A DNA stretch of 64,000 nucleotides from G963664835 sp965220775 (GTDB lineage: Bacteria; Chloroflexota; UBA6077; FW602-bin22; JBCLEL01), in assembly GCA_965220775.1 (NCBI GenBank), contig OZ244845.1:1054001-1118000 (forward strand), read 5' to 3'. Shown here one piece after another: positions 38,392 through 47,707 of this stretch. The notes under the pieces were generated by a model. It saw only the letters and a list, made by a program, of their open reading frames with translations, did not search any database and was not told where the DNA came from. A program made the translations under genes and the position numbers. Each line of letters begins with the position of its first letter. Position 1 is the stretch's first letter.

Positions 38392-39459
38392 ATGACGCCC
38401 AAACTTGATCACGTGACGATTGCGCGCGACGACGATCAATACGAGGCCTTTCCCGACGTGTGCCGGCTGCGAGGAGATGGACTTCTATGCGTCTACCGCG
38501 AGTCGGATTACCATACGGCCACTACGTCGCGAATAATGCTCATCGAGAGCAACGACCGTGGCCGCACCTGGACCAACAGACGTCAGTTTCACTCCAAACA
38601 CTCCCTCACCGAGAACGGATCAGTTTGGAACAACCCGCGCCTGACCCGGCTCCCCGATGGCAGGATCGTCGCTACCTTTGATACCCAGTTCTACGAATAC
38701 GACGAAATCTGGAAGCCCAAGAGCCTGTACTGCTACCAGACCTTCATATCTCTCAGCGAGGACGACGGAAAAACCTGGACCGAACCCCATTTGACCGAGG
38801 TCGAAGGACTCTGCCCCGACAGGGTGTTTGCCGTCAATGACGACCACTGGCTGATTGCCACGACACATTTCCTGGGTCGGTTTCCTGGAGCATATCGCCT
38901 GGAGGTGTTCCATTCCTTCGACGGGGGACAGACCTGGCCAATCGCCGGCCTTGGGGCCGAAGAAGACGGATTCCAACACGATGAACCGTCGATCCTGCGT
39001 CTGCCGGACAGACGCCTGCTGATGGTAATGCGGGAGAATGTTCACACCCATCGCCCTTCGCACTACGTCATCTCCGAAGACGAAGGACGCGTCTGGTCGA
39101 CACCACGCCCGACCGTGTTCTTTGGCGACCGGCCCGGCGGGGGTGTTCTGCAGAGCGGCCGGATACTGGTCACCTACCGCAACGTCGAGCCCGCGCCGGA
39201 CGAGGAAAACTTGAAACTGGGCCGTAACCCCGGGACCTGGGCTTGGCGCGGCGATCTGGAAGGCCTGACAGGATCGGGAGGAGAGTCAAGCTTCCTGGAG
39301 TTGGAGCACGACGGGTGCGGAAATCATGGCGACTATGGATACAGCGCTTGGGTACAGTTCGACGACGGAGAGGTCTTCTGCGTTTATCACCATCGTGATG
39401 ACGCGCCGAAGTCCTATATCCGTGGCTGCAGGTTTAGTGAGGATGACTTTCCAGGATAG
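38392..39459 (+). CDS. Sialidase-fold (BNR) protein, tandem array copy 2
   Basis: 355 aa, exactly 1080 bp after copy 1. Start MTPKLDHVTIARDDDQYEAF behind AGGAGTCCACCACA, a leader that is repeated before copy 3. Asp-boxes SNDRGRTW, SEDDGKTW, SFDGGQTW and SEDEGRVW are kept. Differences from copy 1 cluster in TQFYEYDEIWKPKSLYC and in PDEENLKLGRNPG. Confidence 0.84.
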   Translation: MTPKLDHVTIARDDDQYEAFPDVCRLRGDGLLCVYRESDYHTATTSRIMLIESNDRGRTWTNRRQFHSKHSLTENGSVWNNPRLTRLPDGRIVATFDTQFYEYDEIWKPKSLYCYQTFISLSEDDGKTWTEPHLTEVEGLCPDRVFAVNDDHWLIATTHFLGRFPGAYRLEVFHSFDGGQTWPIAGLGAEEDGFQHDEPSILRLPDRRLLMVMRENVHTHRPSHYVISEDEGRVWSTPRPTVFFGDRPGGGVLQSGRILVTYRNVEPAPDEENLKLGRNPGTWAWRGDLEGLTGSGGESSFLELEHDGCGNHGDYGYSAWVQFDDGEVFCVYHHRDDAPKSYIRGCRFSEDDFPG

Positions 39460-39471
39460 GAGTCCACCACA

Positions 39472-40539
39472 ATGACGCCCAAACTGAAACACGTGGCGAT
39501 TGCGCGGGATGACGATCAATACGAGGCGTTTCCCGACGTGTGCCGGCTGCGGGGGGATGGGCTTCTTTGCGCCTACCGCGAGTCGGATTACCACGTCGGC
39601 ACCACGTCGCGACTCATGCTCATCGAGAGCAACGACCGTGGCCGCACCTGGACCAACAAGCGTCAGCTGCACTACACTCGTTCCATCACCGAGGATAGAT
39701 CAGTTTGGAGCAATGCCCGCCTGACCCGGCTGTCCGATGGCAGGATCGTCGCTACCTTAGATGCGCAATTCTCTGAATACGACGGAATCTGGAAGCCCAA
39801 GAGCCTATACTGCTACCAGACCTTCCTATCGTTCAGCGAGGACGACGGGATTACCTGGACGGAACCCCAACTGACCGAGGTCGAAGGGATCTGCCCTGAC
39901 AGGGCATTTGCCGTCAGCGACGACCATTGGCTCATTGCCACGACACATTTCCTGGGACGGTTTCCTGGCGCCTTTCGCCTAGAGGTGTTCCATTCCTTCG
40001 ATGGGGGACAGACCTGGCCAATCGCCGGCCTTGGGGCCGAGCAAGACGGATTCCAGCACGATGAACCGTCGATCCTGCGTCTGCCGGACGGACGATTACT
40101 CATGGTTATGCGGGAGAATGTTCACACCCATCGTCCTTCGCACTACGTCATCTCCGAAGACGAAGGACGCGTCTGGTCGACACCGCGCCCGACCGTGTTC
40201 TTTGGCGACCGGCCCGACGCGGGCGTACTGCAGAGCGGCCGGCTACTGGTCACCTACCGCAACGTCGAACCCGCGGCGGATGAGAAGACGATGATATTGG
40301 GACGTAATCCTGGTACCTGGGCCTGGCGCGGCGATCTGGCCGGCCTGACAGGTTCGGAGGGAGAGTCGAGCTTCCTAGAGCTGGAGCACGACCGGTGCGG
40401 AAATCATGGCGACTATGGATACAGTGCATGGGTACAGTTCGACGACGGAGAGATCTTCTGCGTCTATCACCATCGTGATGACGCGCCGAAGTCCTACATT
40501 CGCGGCTGCAGGTTTAGAGAGGATGACTTCCCAGGATAA
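39472..40539 (+). CDS. Sialidase-fold (BNR) protein, tandem array copy 3
   Basis: 355 aa, again exactly 1080 bp after copy 2, with the same 12-bp spacer and leader. Asp-boxes are SNDRGRTW, SEDDGITW, SFDGGQTW, SEDEGRVW. It is closest to copy 2 (shared WKPKSLYCYQTF and YRLEVFHS/FRLEVFHS) but shares DEKTM-LGRNPG with copy 1, a mosaic that suggests gene conversion between copies. Confidence 0.84.
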   Translation: MTPKLKHVAIARDDDQYEAFPDVCRLRGDGLLCAYRESDYHVGTTSRLMLIESNDRGRTWTNKRQLHYTRSITEDRSVWSNARLTRLSDGRIVATLDAQFSEYDGIWKPKSLYCYQTFLSFSEDDGITWTEPQLTEVEGICPDRAFAVSDDHWLIATTHFLGRFPGAFRLEVFHSFDGGQTWPIAGLGAEQDGFQHDEPSILRLPDGRLLMVMRENVHTHRPSHYVISEDEGRVWSTPRPTVFFGDRPDAGVLQSGRLLVTYRNVEPAADEKTMILGRNPGTWAWRGDLAGLTGSEGESSFLELEHDRCGNHGDYGYSAWVQFDDGEIFCVYHHRDDAPKSYIRGCRFREDDFPG

Positions 40540-40552
40540 GGAAACCACCAAA

Positions 40553-41620
40553 ATGACGCCCAAACTCCAACACGTGACGATTGCGCGCGATGACGATCAA
40601 TACGAGGCTTTTCCCGACGTGTGCCGGCTGCGGGGGGATGGGCTTCTCTGCGTCTACCGCGAGTCGGATTACCACGGTGCCAGCACCTCCCGACTCATGC
40701 TCATCGAGAGCGAAGACCGCGGACGCACCTGGACTAATCAAAGGCAGATTGACGTCAGTCGCTCGATTCGCGGGGACGGATCGATGTGGAATAATCCTCG
40801 CTTGGTCCGGCTGGCCGATGGCAGGATCGTCGCCACCCTCGACGTCCATTTCTTCGAAAACGCCGGCATTCGGGGGATTGGAAGCCTATTCTGCCACCAA
40901 ACCTGGCTATCGTTCAGCGAGGACGACGGACAAACTTGGACTGACCGCCACCTGACCGCGGTCGAGGGAATTGGGCCGAGCAGCGTGGTCCCCCTCACCG
41001 TAAACCATTGGCTGATGGCGAACACACATTTCTTGGGTCGGTTTCCTGACGCCTTCCGCGTGGAGGTTGTGCACTCGTACGACGGTGGACTGACGTGGCC
41101 AATCTCTGCGCTGGGGGCCGAACAAGACGGATTCCAGCACGATGAGCCGGCGTTGGTGGATCTCCCGGACGGACGCGTGCTAATGGTTATGCGGGAGAAC
41201 GTGCACACGAGTCGCCCATCACACTACGTTATCTCTGAAGACGAGGGGTACGTCTGGTCGACCCCTCGTCCGGGCCCATTCTACGGAGACCGGCCCACAG
41301 GAGGCGTGCTGCAGAGCGGCCGGCTGCTGTTCACCTACCGCAACGTCGAGCCCGCGCCAGGTGAGAAGACGATGAAAGCGGGACACGATCCAGGAACTTG
41401 GGCCTGGCTGGGTGACCTGTCGGGTCTGACGGGATCTGGGGGAGAGTCCAGGGTCCTGGAGCTGGAGGGTGACTCGTGCGGCCGGTACGGCGACTACGGC
41501 TACAGCGGATGGGTCCAGTTCGACGACGGCGAGATCTTCTGTACCTATCACCATCGTGACGAGGCGCCGAAGTCCTACATTCGCGGCTGCTGGTTTCGCG
41601 AGGAAGACTTCCTAGGCTAG
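40553..41620 (+). CDS. Sialidase-fold (BNR) protein, tandem array copy 4
   Basis: 355 aa from the ATG at 40553 (the frame is open further upstream but inside copy 3). It has the same length but is the most diverged array member: SEDRGRTW, SEDDGQTW, SYDGGLTW, SEDEGYVW, and a distinct loop DVHFFENAGIRGIGSLFC. Its C-terminus CWFREEDF matches the paralogue at 33125 rather than copies 1-3 (CRFSEDDF/CRFREDDF), so it may be the older end of the array. It is followed by the repeat field. Confidence 0.83.
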   Translation: MTPKLQHVTIARDDDQYEAFPDVCRLRGDGLLCVYRESDYHGASTSRLMLIESEDRGRTWTNQRQIDVSRSIRGDGSMWNNPRLVRLADGRIVATLDVHFFENAGIRGIGSLFCHQTWLSFSEDDGQTWTDRHLTAVEGIGPSSVVPLTVNHWLMANTHFLGRFPDAFRVEVVHSYDGGLTWPISALGAEQDGFQHDEPALVDLPDGRVLMVMRENVHTSRPSHYVISEDEGYVWSTPRPGPFYGDRPTGGVLQSGRLLFTYRNVEPAPGEKTMKAGHDPGTWAWLGDLSGLTGSGGESRVLELEGDSCGRYGDYGYSGWVQFDDGEIFCTYHHRDEAPKSYIRGCWFREEDFLG

Positions 41621-41781
41621 GAGTCCGCCGGACCGGTGGGCGACACCTCAGGATGTCCTTGGTACGAAGGCATGTCCCGGACTCCGATCCGAGATGTGCC
41701 CTCCAATCAACCTCGATGCCGACTCTCCACCGGCGAATCCTGCCGAGTCGTGGTCCGATGGTCGATGGCGGAATGAGAAAA

Positions 41782-41976
41782 TGTAGTGCGGGGGCTTGTC
41801 CCCCGCTGGGGCGGAGGAGGGGCGTGGCAGAATCCGCGGTGCCAATTCGCCGTACCAAGCCACAACTCCAGCTTTTCATACCTTGGTGTGCCGGCGCCTG
41901 CCGGCATGAGCGATTACTACGAAAGCATGTCCCGGACCACGATCCGGGATAGCCTCCCGACTCGTCACTCCGGCGA
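41782..41976 (+). repeat. 195-bp direct repeat, copy 1
   Basis: Matches 42092-42286 at a constant offset of 310 bp with only a few base differences. It opens with the hairpin GCGGGGG-CTTGT-CCCCCGC (41788-41806) and later has the palindrome TGCCGGCGCCTGCCGGCA. It is noncoding as far as I can tell. Confidence 0.85.
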
Positions 41977-42091
41977 AAGCCGGAGTCCAGGGGGCGGAGG
42001 GGGTGGCACAAATGGCCCCAACAACCTGCCGTCATTCTCATACCTCGGCATACCGGATTGTAGACCGAGGGTAAATGGCGGAAGAGAATAG

Positions 42092-42286
42092 TGTAGTGCG
42101 GGGGCTTGTCCCCCGCTGGGGCGGAGGAGGGGCGTGGCAGAATCCGCGGTGCCAATTCGCCGTACCAAGCCACAACTCCAGCTCTTCATACCTTGGTGTG
42201 CCGGCGCCTGCCGGCATGAGCGATTACTACGAAAGCATGTCCCGGACCACGATCCAGGATAGCCTCCCGACTCGTCACTCCGGCGA
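42092..42286 (+). repeat. 195-bp direct repeat, copy 2
   Basis: Second copy of the element at 41782, with the same hairpin at 42098-42116. The match ends at CACTCCGGCGA in both copies, after which the sequences diverge, giving a sharp right boundary. Confidence 0.85.
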
Positions 42287-42730
42287 TCGAAAGCATGCCC
42301 CGTACTCCGATACGGGGCCGGAGTCCAGGGGTGGGGGGATACCGTAGCGCCGGCGCTTGTTCCAAAACAAGCATCGGGTACTCCGCGATTTTCATCCGCT
42401 CATGTGGCCTTAGCAAGGCCATAGGTGATTCCGTCGAAGAGCCTGCCCTGTACCCCGGTACGGGGCCGGAATCCAGAGGGGCGGGACGGGGATTGTGGCG
42501 CTTTGACTTGTTCCCAGCCTGGGGAGCGGCTCGCTCGCGCACTTTGTTCGCCCGACACACCGCGATTTTCATCCCCACATGCGGCCTTCCCAGGGCCATT
42601 GGCGATTCCGGCGGTTGCGTTGCTCGTTCCAGAAAATACAGCATAAACGGCCGGCGACGCTGCTGTGGTCTCCGGTAGTCACCGAAAACGGGAGTTGTGT
42701 TCGCCAATACAAAAGGGGTTGAGTAGGAAC

Positions 42731-43072
42731 TCAACCCTCCCACCTCCCGACCGCTAGCAATATCCACGTAAGGACGACAAAGAGAACCACCAGGACGGCC
42801 ACGACTCCGAACGCGACTATCAATCTCATCAGAGCAGATCCGGTGGATTTTGACTGCATTGCCAACGCTATCAAAGCTAACCAGGCAACCAGGAATGCGC
42901 CGTTAGAAAACTGCCCGGGAACAATCGCTCCAACGGAGAAACTCGATCGGACCATTTCAACAAGGAAACTCAGCACAGCCGCGATCCCAAACCCGAAAAC
43001 CAGTCCTGTGATCGCCCGGCCCACGTAGTCCTTAGCTGAATCTGTTAACCACTTTGGGATAGCTCTGATCAT
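42731..43072 (-). CDS. Small membrane protein of unknown function
   Basis: 113 aa from an ATG at 43072. Three hydrophobic stretches are visible: ITGLVFGFGIAAVLSFLVEMV, GAFLVAWLALIALAM and LMRLIVAFGVVAVLVVLFVV with the following LTWILLAV. The charged N-terminus (MIRAIPKWLTDSAKDYVGR) suggests it faces the cytoplasm. No family recognised and no strong ribosome site, so the call rests on the membrane-protein composition and clean boundaries between the repeat field and the next gene. Confidence 0.5.
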   Translation of the reverse strand: MIRAIPKWLTDSAKDYVGRAITGLVFGFGIAAVLSFLVEMVRSSFSVGAIVPGQFSNGAFLVAWLALIALAMQSKSTGSALMRLIVAFGVVAVLVVLFVVLTWILLAVGRWEG

Positions 43073-43423
43073 TGCATTGAGAGAAGAGTTTTGTTCTGCA
43101 TACTTTCCGTTCCTGCTTTCTTCAGATATGAGTATTCTCAGTTATTACCGAATCGCGCTGACTCGCTTGGGGCCACCAACGTGAATTCCGCGCTCACGAA
43201 TTTTCTCATAAACCGCATTGCGATGGAGAGGGCCGAGCATTTCCTGAATATCCAGCCTAGCATCCGTCAACTTACGCGCATCGTTACGAGCATGATATCC
43301 GACAATTTCACTCTCTTGATCCTGCTCACTCATACGGCTGAGCTAGGGCTTCGATACCGGCAAGAATTGAACGCCGATGATTCCAGTCGCACCGACATCA
43401 AACGAGTCCGAGCCCCCTTTGCG
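43073..43423. other. Intergenic, no gene seen
   Basis: AT-richer than the surroundings at its left end, where the promoter of the small membrane protein would lie. A plus-strand frame runs through it into the isomerase gene but is the antisense of that gene for most of its length. Confidence 0.4.
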
Positions 43424-44281
43424 CTAGCGAGCCGGCTGAGCCTCGGACCAGAGTCTGCGGACGCTCGTGGCAGTCTCTTTCAAAGCTTCGCATGGATCTC
43501 CGATTGGCTCGCAAGCGACACCCAGAGGGCCATCGTAACCGACCGCCTTGAGCGCGGAAAATGCCTCCTTGAAATCGAAATGGCCGTGACCCGGCTGCCC
43601 ACGGTTGTTTTCGGATATGTGGACGTAACCGATGTGGCCGGCGGCTGCCGTGATGCTCGCGGAAACGTCCGACTCCTCGATCGCTATATGGAAGAAATCA
43701 AGGAGGACTTTAACGGCCGGGCTGTCCACGACCTTACATACCTCTACTCCATGCTCCAGACGATTGAAATAGTAGGTCTCGTAACGGTTTAGCGGTTCTA
43801 CGGGAAGAATCACGCCGATCTGCTCGGCGCGGGAAGCTAGCTCCTTGATTTCAGGAATCAGAAGCTCCGTCTGCCGCTCAATCGCCCTCACCTCGGCCGG
43901 CATCCCTTTGAAAGAGTTGCCGGGCGTTCCTGCCGGAGTCAGTCCGAGGTAGCCGACTAGCTCGCCAGCCGGCGGTTGGGCAAAGATAGGATGGACCAGC
44001 GCTCCAAATGCGCCGAGAGCCTTCGCGAGATCAAGCAGCTCGTGATTGCGCTTCATCCGGCGCTTTCTCGCCTCTTCGTCCGCGTTTAAGACGCTGTGCA
44101 GCAGGTCAATCGTCCCTACTTTGACCGAACGGCCGGCGAAAACATTCAATAGTTCGTCCGGCGAGACCTCGAGCGCCGGACCGCTCAGGTCAATGTACTC
44201 GTAGCCGGACTCTTCCAGAACAGTTAGCTTGTCAGCTAAGGTGTCGCCCGGCACGATGTTCCAACGTGTTGATAGCTCCAT
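43424..44281 (-). CDS. Sugar phosphate isomerase/epimerase (TIM barrel)
   Basis: 285 aa from the ATG at 44281 (AAAGGGG 8 nt upstream); the frame is open beyond but into the next gene's end. Metal-site order: ESGYEYIDLSGPAL, GVILPVEPLNRYE (Glu), VKVLLDFFHIAIEE (Asp, His), IGYVHISENNRGQPGHGHFDF (His) and LGVACEPIGDP (Glu). This resembles D-tagatose/psicose 3-epimerase or hydroxypyruvate isomerase relatives. It is the last gene of a three-gene minus operon with the dehydrogenase and amidohydrolase copy 2. Confidence 0.87.
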   Translation of the reverse strand: MELSTRWNIVPGDTLADKLTVLEESGYEYIDLSGPALEVSPDELLNVFAGRSVKVGTIDLLHSVLNADEEARKRRMKRNHELLDLAKALGAFGALVHPIFAQPPAGELVGYLGLTPAGTPGNSFKGMPAEVRAIERQTELLIPEIKELASRAEQIGVILPVEPLNRYETYYFNRLEHGVEVCKVVDSPAVKVLLDFFHIAIEESDVSASITAAAGHIGYVHISENNRGQPGHGHFDFKEAFSALKAVGYDGPLGVACEPIGDPCEALKETATSVRRLWSEAQPAR

Positions 44282-44456
44282 CGCCAAGCCCCTTTCTGCC
44301 CAGCTGACGCACTTCGGCCAACTGAGCCTCCTCGTCGGACAGGGTCTAATGAGAATTGTCAGGTCAAATCGCTTTGTCTTGCCGTTGCGGGTCTCTCTAC
44401 CAGGATGGTCCTGGTCAATACGAGGGACCAGCGGTTTTCCGGCGACGCTTTCCACG

Positions 44457-45356
44457 TCAGGCCATCGCGACCAACCGGTAGAAGATCTTGTCGGTCATCT
44501 CGGCATTGGGCTGGGCACCGTCGGCCCGGTACATCTTGGTCAACGCGTTCACCAGACTGATTAACGGTAGTGGGTGGCCGATCTCGCCGGCCATCGCGAG
44601 TGCCCAAGGCTCCGCGTCAGAGCCGGCTCGTGCTCGGTGTATGTCCTGCAGGTTCTGCCGCCAGTCCTCCGGGAGTGGCTCGTGATGCAACTCTACCGCT
44701 TTATTCATTATGGCGCTGCCGGCGGTCGAAGTCGCCAGCGCCCTGACCAGTTCTGGCATATCCAGACCTTCTCTTTGGGCGAATGAGAGTGCCTCGCCCA
44801 CCAGCGCGATGGTGCCTTGACTGATGAGAATGCCCACCAGCTTGCTCAGATGTCCCGCACCGGGGCCACCCACATAAGAGACACTACTGCCGATCGCCTC
44901 GAGGAGTGGCAAAACGCGCTCGAACGCCTCTCGCGCACCGCCGGCCATTATTGCCAGCGTAGCGGACTGCGCCCTGGCCGGCCCCCCGCTGGCTCCAACG
45001 TCGAGAAAGTGAATGCCCCTCTTCTTGCAATGCTCGAATCTACCTGGGCTCAATCGCGGGTCGCTATTGCCACTGTCGATCAGGATCGCTCCCCGCTTGA
45101 GTCCAGGAACCACGCCGTTCTCTCCGTTCATCACGATCTCGACGTCCGGGTTGTGCAGCATCATGATGACGACCTCAGCATCATGGGCGGCGTCCGCCGG
45201 CGACGTGGCCGGCTTGGCTCCTCGCTCGACCAGCGGTTTCAGAGCTTTTCGGTTTATGTCGAAGACTGTCAGGTCCAAGCCGGCCTTGAGAAGATTGATG
45301 GCCATATTGCCGCCCATCGTGCCGCAACCAATGAATCCGACTTTCTTGATGGTCAC
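44457..45356 (-). CDS. 3-hydroxyisobutyrate dehydrogenase-like NAD(P)-dependent oxidoreductase
   Basis: 299 aa from a GTG at 45356, 6 nt behind GGAGGGG; this places the Rossmann motif VGFIGCGTMGGNMAINLLKAG at residues 6-26. The substrate-binding motif appears as FLDVGASGGPARAQSATL, and the catalytic lysine lies in GAGHLSKLVGILISQG. The Asn that usually follows the lysine (KxxN) is absent, which is odd for a classical member and may change specificity. Family members oxidise 3-hydroxyacids such as 3-hydroxyisobutyrate, tartronate semialdehyde or sugar acids. Confidence 0.88.
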   Translation of the reverse strand: MTIKKVGFIGCGTMGGNMAINLLKAGLDLTVFDINRKALKPLVERGAKPATSPADAAHDAEVVIMMLHNPDVEIVMNGENGVVPGLKRGAILIDSGNSDPRLSPGRFEHCKKRGIHFLDVGASGGPARAQSATLAIMAGGAREAFERVLPLLEAIGSSVSYVGGPGAGHLSKLVGILISQGTIALVGEALSFAQREGLDMPELVRALATSTAGSAIMNKAVELHHEPLPEDWRQNLQDIHRARAGSDAEPWALAMAGEIGHPLPLISLVNALTKMYRADGAQPNAEMTDKIFYRLVAMA

Positions 45357-45420
45357 TCTCGACCCCTCCCCGATTCTTCTCTTGAGTCCTACCTCTGATT
45401 GGTGCCGGTAATCGCCGCGG

Positions 45421-46221
45421 TCAGCCCAGGATGGGGAATATCGAGCCGGCGACTCCGCCAAATATGAGCTGTCGGTCCCGTTCGGCTTTCGTCGCGAAAT
45501 GTTCCATCGACAAACGGAGCGCGTTGCGGTAACCTTCCCGCCCGCTCACAGGTGGATAGTCACTCCCCCACATCATCCTTTGCGCACCGAAAGCGTCGTA
45601 GGCCATGTCCAAAAGCGGCGGTATTGGCCGCTCGAAGGGAAACGGCTCGGCAACCGGCATGGCCCTCTGGCAGAACTCGCCTAGCCCATGTATCTTGATG
45701 TACGTGTTCGGAAAGCGGGCCAGATCGAAGACCCTTCGGCTCGTTTCCAAAGGTGGCGAATCGGGACTACCGGGAAGATTGAGGGAGCCGAGATGTTCGA
45801 TGACGATAGGCAACTCAGGTACAGCCTGAATTGTCTGGGCGAAATCCGGCGACGCAAAGTCGCTGCTGCGTCCGGGGCAGCTAACTGACAGCTTCAGCCG
45901 GGCAGCGGTACGCCATATCGCGATCGGGTCGTCTCCTGGCGACCGAGTATCCGCCCGAAGGCGAATCCCGCTGATGCCCTGGTCTGCCAGGCGCTCCAAC
46001 GTCTGCGGCGCGTTGGACAGGTCCGTGTCCAAGCTCACGACAGACGCAAAACGCCCCGGAAACCGGCGGACGCAGTCGAATTGGTAGTTGTTGTTGGCCT
46101 GCCCAAGTATCTGGATCAGGACCGCCTGCTCAACGCCGTTTTTGTCCATTTGATCGAGGAGCCTCTCGACCGGCTCGTACCACGACAACGAAACGTGACA
46201 GTGAGTATCGACGATGACCAT
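45421..46221 (-). CDS. Amidohydrolase 2 family TIM-barrel hydrolase (copy 2)
   Basis: 266 aa, the same length as copy 1 at 27762 and colinear over its whole length (DTHCHVSLSWYEPVERLL versus DSHCHVSQDWYEPVESLL). Metal ligands are conserved: HCH, VIEHLGSL and MMWGSDYP. ATG at 46221 behind AGGAGAGG. First gene of the minus operon amidohydrolase-dehydrogenase-isomerase. Two intact copies in different neighbourhoods suggest related but distinct substrates. Confidence 0.87.
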   Translation of the reverse strand: MVIVDTHCHVSLSWYEPVERLLDQMDKNGVEQAVLIQILGQANNNYQFDCVRRFPGRFASVVSLDTDLSNAPQTLERLADQGISGIRLRADTRSPGDDPIAIWRTAARLKLSVSCPGRSSDFASPDFAQTIQAVPELPIVIEHLGSLNLPGSPDSPPLETSRRVFDLARFPNTYIKIHGLGEFCQRAMPVAEPFPFERPIPPLLDMAYDAFGAQRMMWGSDYPPVSGREGYRNALRLSMEHFATKAERDRQLIFGGVAGSIFPILG

Positions 46222-46591
46222 CTAGCCTCTCCTGTATACCAAATTCAAAGCAACCGCTTTCATTCAGTACGTTCGCGATTTAAGGCCAACCGCTCCTTGC
46301 TAAGCTCGCCGTACCCTCTGTCCACTACAGTTGGCCCAGATACGCGGCGTTCAAGTCGGATTCGACCCTTGCTCGGGCGGTCTGCGAAGTACAATCAGCA
46401 CCATGATAGACCGTATGATGAGTGATGAGACAGCGCCGGGCCGGCCCAGGGGCGCACCGCTGATGATATTCAGCCGCATGTGGTGGGCCGAACAGGCTTG
46501 ACGTTGCTCAACGCTCTGACCCAATATAAGCACTAACCTTTAGTAGATGGCCCAAAGAGTGAGGAATTTGTTTTGAGATTCGTGCAATAGA
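46222..46591. other. Divergent intergenic region, no gene seen
   Basis: Holds the promoters for the minus catabolic operon and the sixth BNR gene. No recognisable operator or repeat. Confidence 0.4.
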
Positions 46592-47707
46592 GTGAACCAT
46601 TATAGGTGGGAAGCGGACGGCAAGATCGAAATTCACCACGAGCGTCCGAGCAAGCGTTTCGTGGTGATGACGCTCGGCGGGTACTGGCCGCGCCTGCTCA
46701 AGCTTCGAGACGGTCGCCTGATGGTCGTGGCGCGGGAGGGCGACTTGCACCTGGGCCAGCGCGGCCGTATTGTCGGCTGCTTCTTCCCAGACGAAGGAGA
46801 GTCCTGGAGCCACACCCGAGTCATAACGAGCGAGGGTCTTGACAACCGGGACCCAGCGGTGATCGAACTGTCCAGCGGCCAGCTGCTGATCGTCTACCAC
46901 AGCCACGCTGCGCACGAGTACACCGGCGGCGCAGTGCGTGTCCGGCGGACGCCGAAGGCGCCCAATGTTCTGCTCATTCGACGGTCCGACGACGGCGGAG
47001 AAACCTGGAGTGCGCCCTGGCAGATCCGCACTATCCCCGCTGACGCGCAAGGGATCGACGCTAGGGCTCGCGTCGTTGAGGTCATCCCCTATCGGATGAT
47101 AGAGTTGCCTGATGGCACGATTCTGTTGAGCTTGCATGCCGACGTATACGGCGATGATGAGGTTCTTCCAACCGCTGCCTATCTATCCAGATCTCGTGAT
47201 GGCGGTCAGACGTGGAGTTCGCCGATTTACATCTCGGCCCATACCGAGCCCGCCTTACTTTGGCTGCCTAGCGGCAAGCTTCTGGCCGCGCTACGCAACG
47301 ACAGCCCGCAGGAACCTGGCTTGTCAATTGCCGAGTCTTCTGATCTGGGACACACGTGGAGTGAGTCAATCCCTGTCACCGGATCTTTGGAACACCCTGG
47401 TGATCTACTGCTACTCAAAGACGGCCGCATCCTCCTGACTTTTGGCCGCCGGCAGCCACCTTATGGAGTCAGAGCGCTGCTCAGCTACGACGATGGCAAG
47501 GCCTGGGACCAAGAGCATCGAGTAGTCCTTGCCGCGGACAGCGCAAGTCGAGACTGTGGATATCCGAGCTCAATCCAACTCGATACCGGGGAGATCGTTA
47601 CTGTTTATTATGCTTACGAGAGTCATGGCCCATTTCAAGCTCTTCCCGGACAGTTGATGGGAGTTCACGCCGAGGCCATCAAGTACAGCGCCAGCGACCT
47701 CCCATAA
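46592..47707 (+). CDS. Sialidase-fold (BNR) protein, divergent member
   Basis: 371 aa. GTG at 46592 is the first start after an in-frame TGA, though no ribosome site is obvious. Asp-boxes: FPDEGESW, SDDGGETW, SRDGGQTW, SSDLGHTW and SYDDGKAW, five in all. It is not closely related to the 33-41.6 kb array and lacks the HDEP-S and RPSHYVIS stretches. No signal peptide. Probably a glycan-active propeller protein; exact role unknown. Confidence 0.8.
   Translation: MNHYRWEADGKIEIHHERPSKRFVVMTLGGYWPRLLKLRDGRLMVVAREGDLHLGQRGRIVGCFFPDEGESWSHTRVITSEGLDNRDPAVIELSSGQLLIVYHSHAAHEYTGGAVRVRRTPKAPNVLLIRRSDDGGETWSAPWQIRTIPADAQGIDARARVVEVIPYRMIELPDGTILLSLHADVYGDDEVLPTAAYLSRSRDGGQTWSSPIYISAHTEPALLWLPSGKLLAALRNDSPQEPGLSIAESSDLGHTWSESIPVTGSLEHPGDLLLLKDGRILLTFGRRQPPYGVRALLSYDDGKAWDQEHRVVLAADSASRDCGYPSSIQLDTGEIVTVYYAYESHGPFQALPGQLMGVHAEAIKYSASDLP

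Larger units (their letters stand above)
41621..42730. repeat. Intergenic repeat field with stem-loop elements
   Basis: No gene. The region is built from short GC-rich repeats: the 195-bp direct repeat listed separately, copies of a CACTCCGGCGAAAGCCGGAG-type motif, two loosely matching blocks each with TACGGGGCCGGA, then GCGATTTTCATCC and a GGCC...GGCCAT hairpin (about 42300-42430 and 42450-42610), and a perfect stem GCTTGTT/AACAAGC at 42355-42372. This resembles REP/stem-loop clusters that accumulate at the ends of tandemly duplicated genes. Confidence 0.7.

Noticed and set aside
40406..40552. Extended start for BNR array copy 4
   Set aside because: The extra 49 codons lie inside copy 3 in another frame; the ATG at 40553 matches the start of the other copies.
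37312..41620. CRISPR-like or minisatellite repeats in the BNR array
   Set aside because: The periodicity is that of whole 1068-bp genes, not short direct repeats with spacers.
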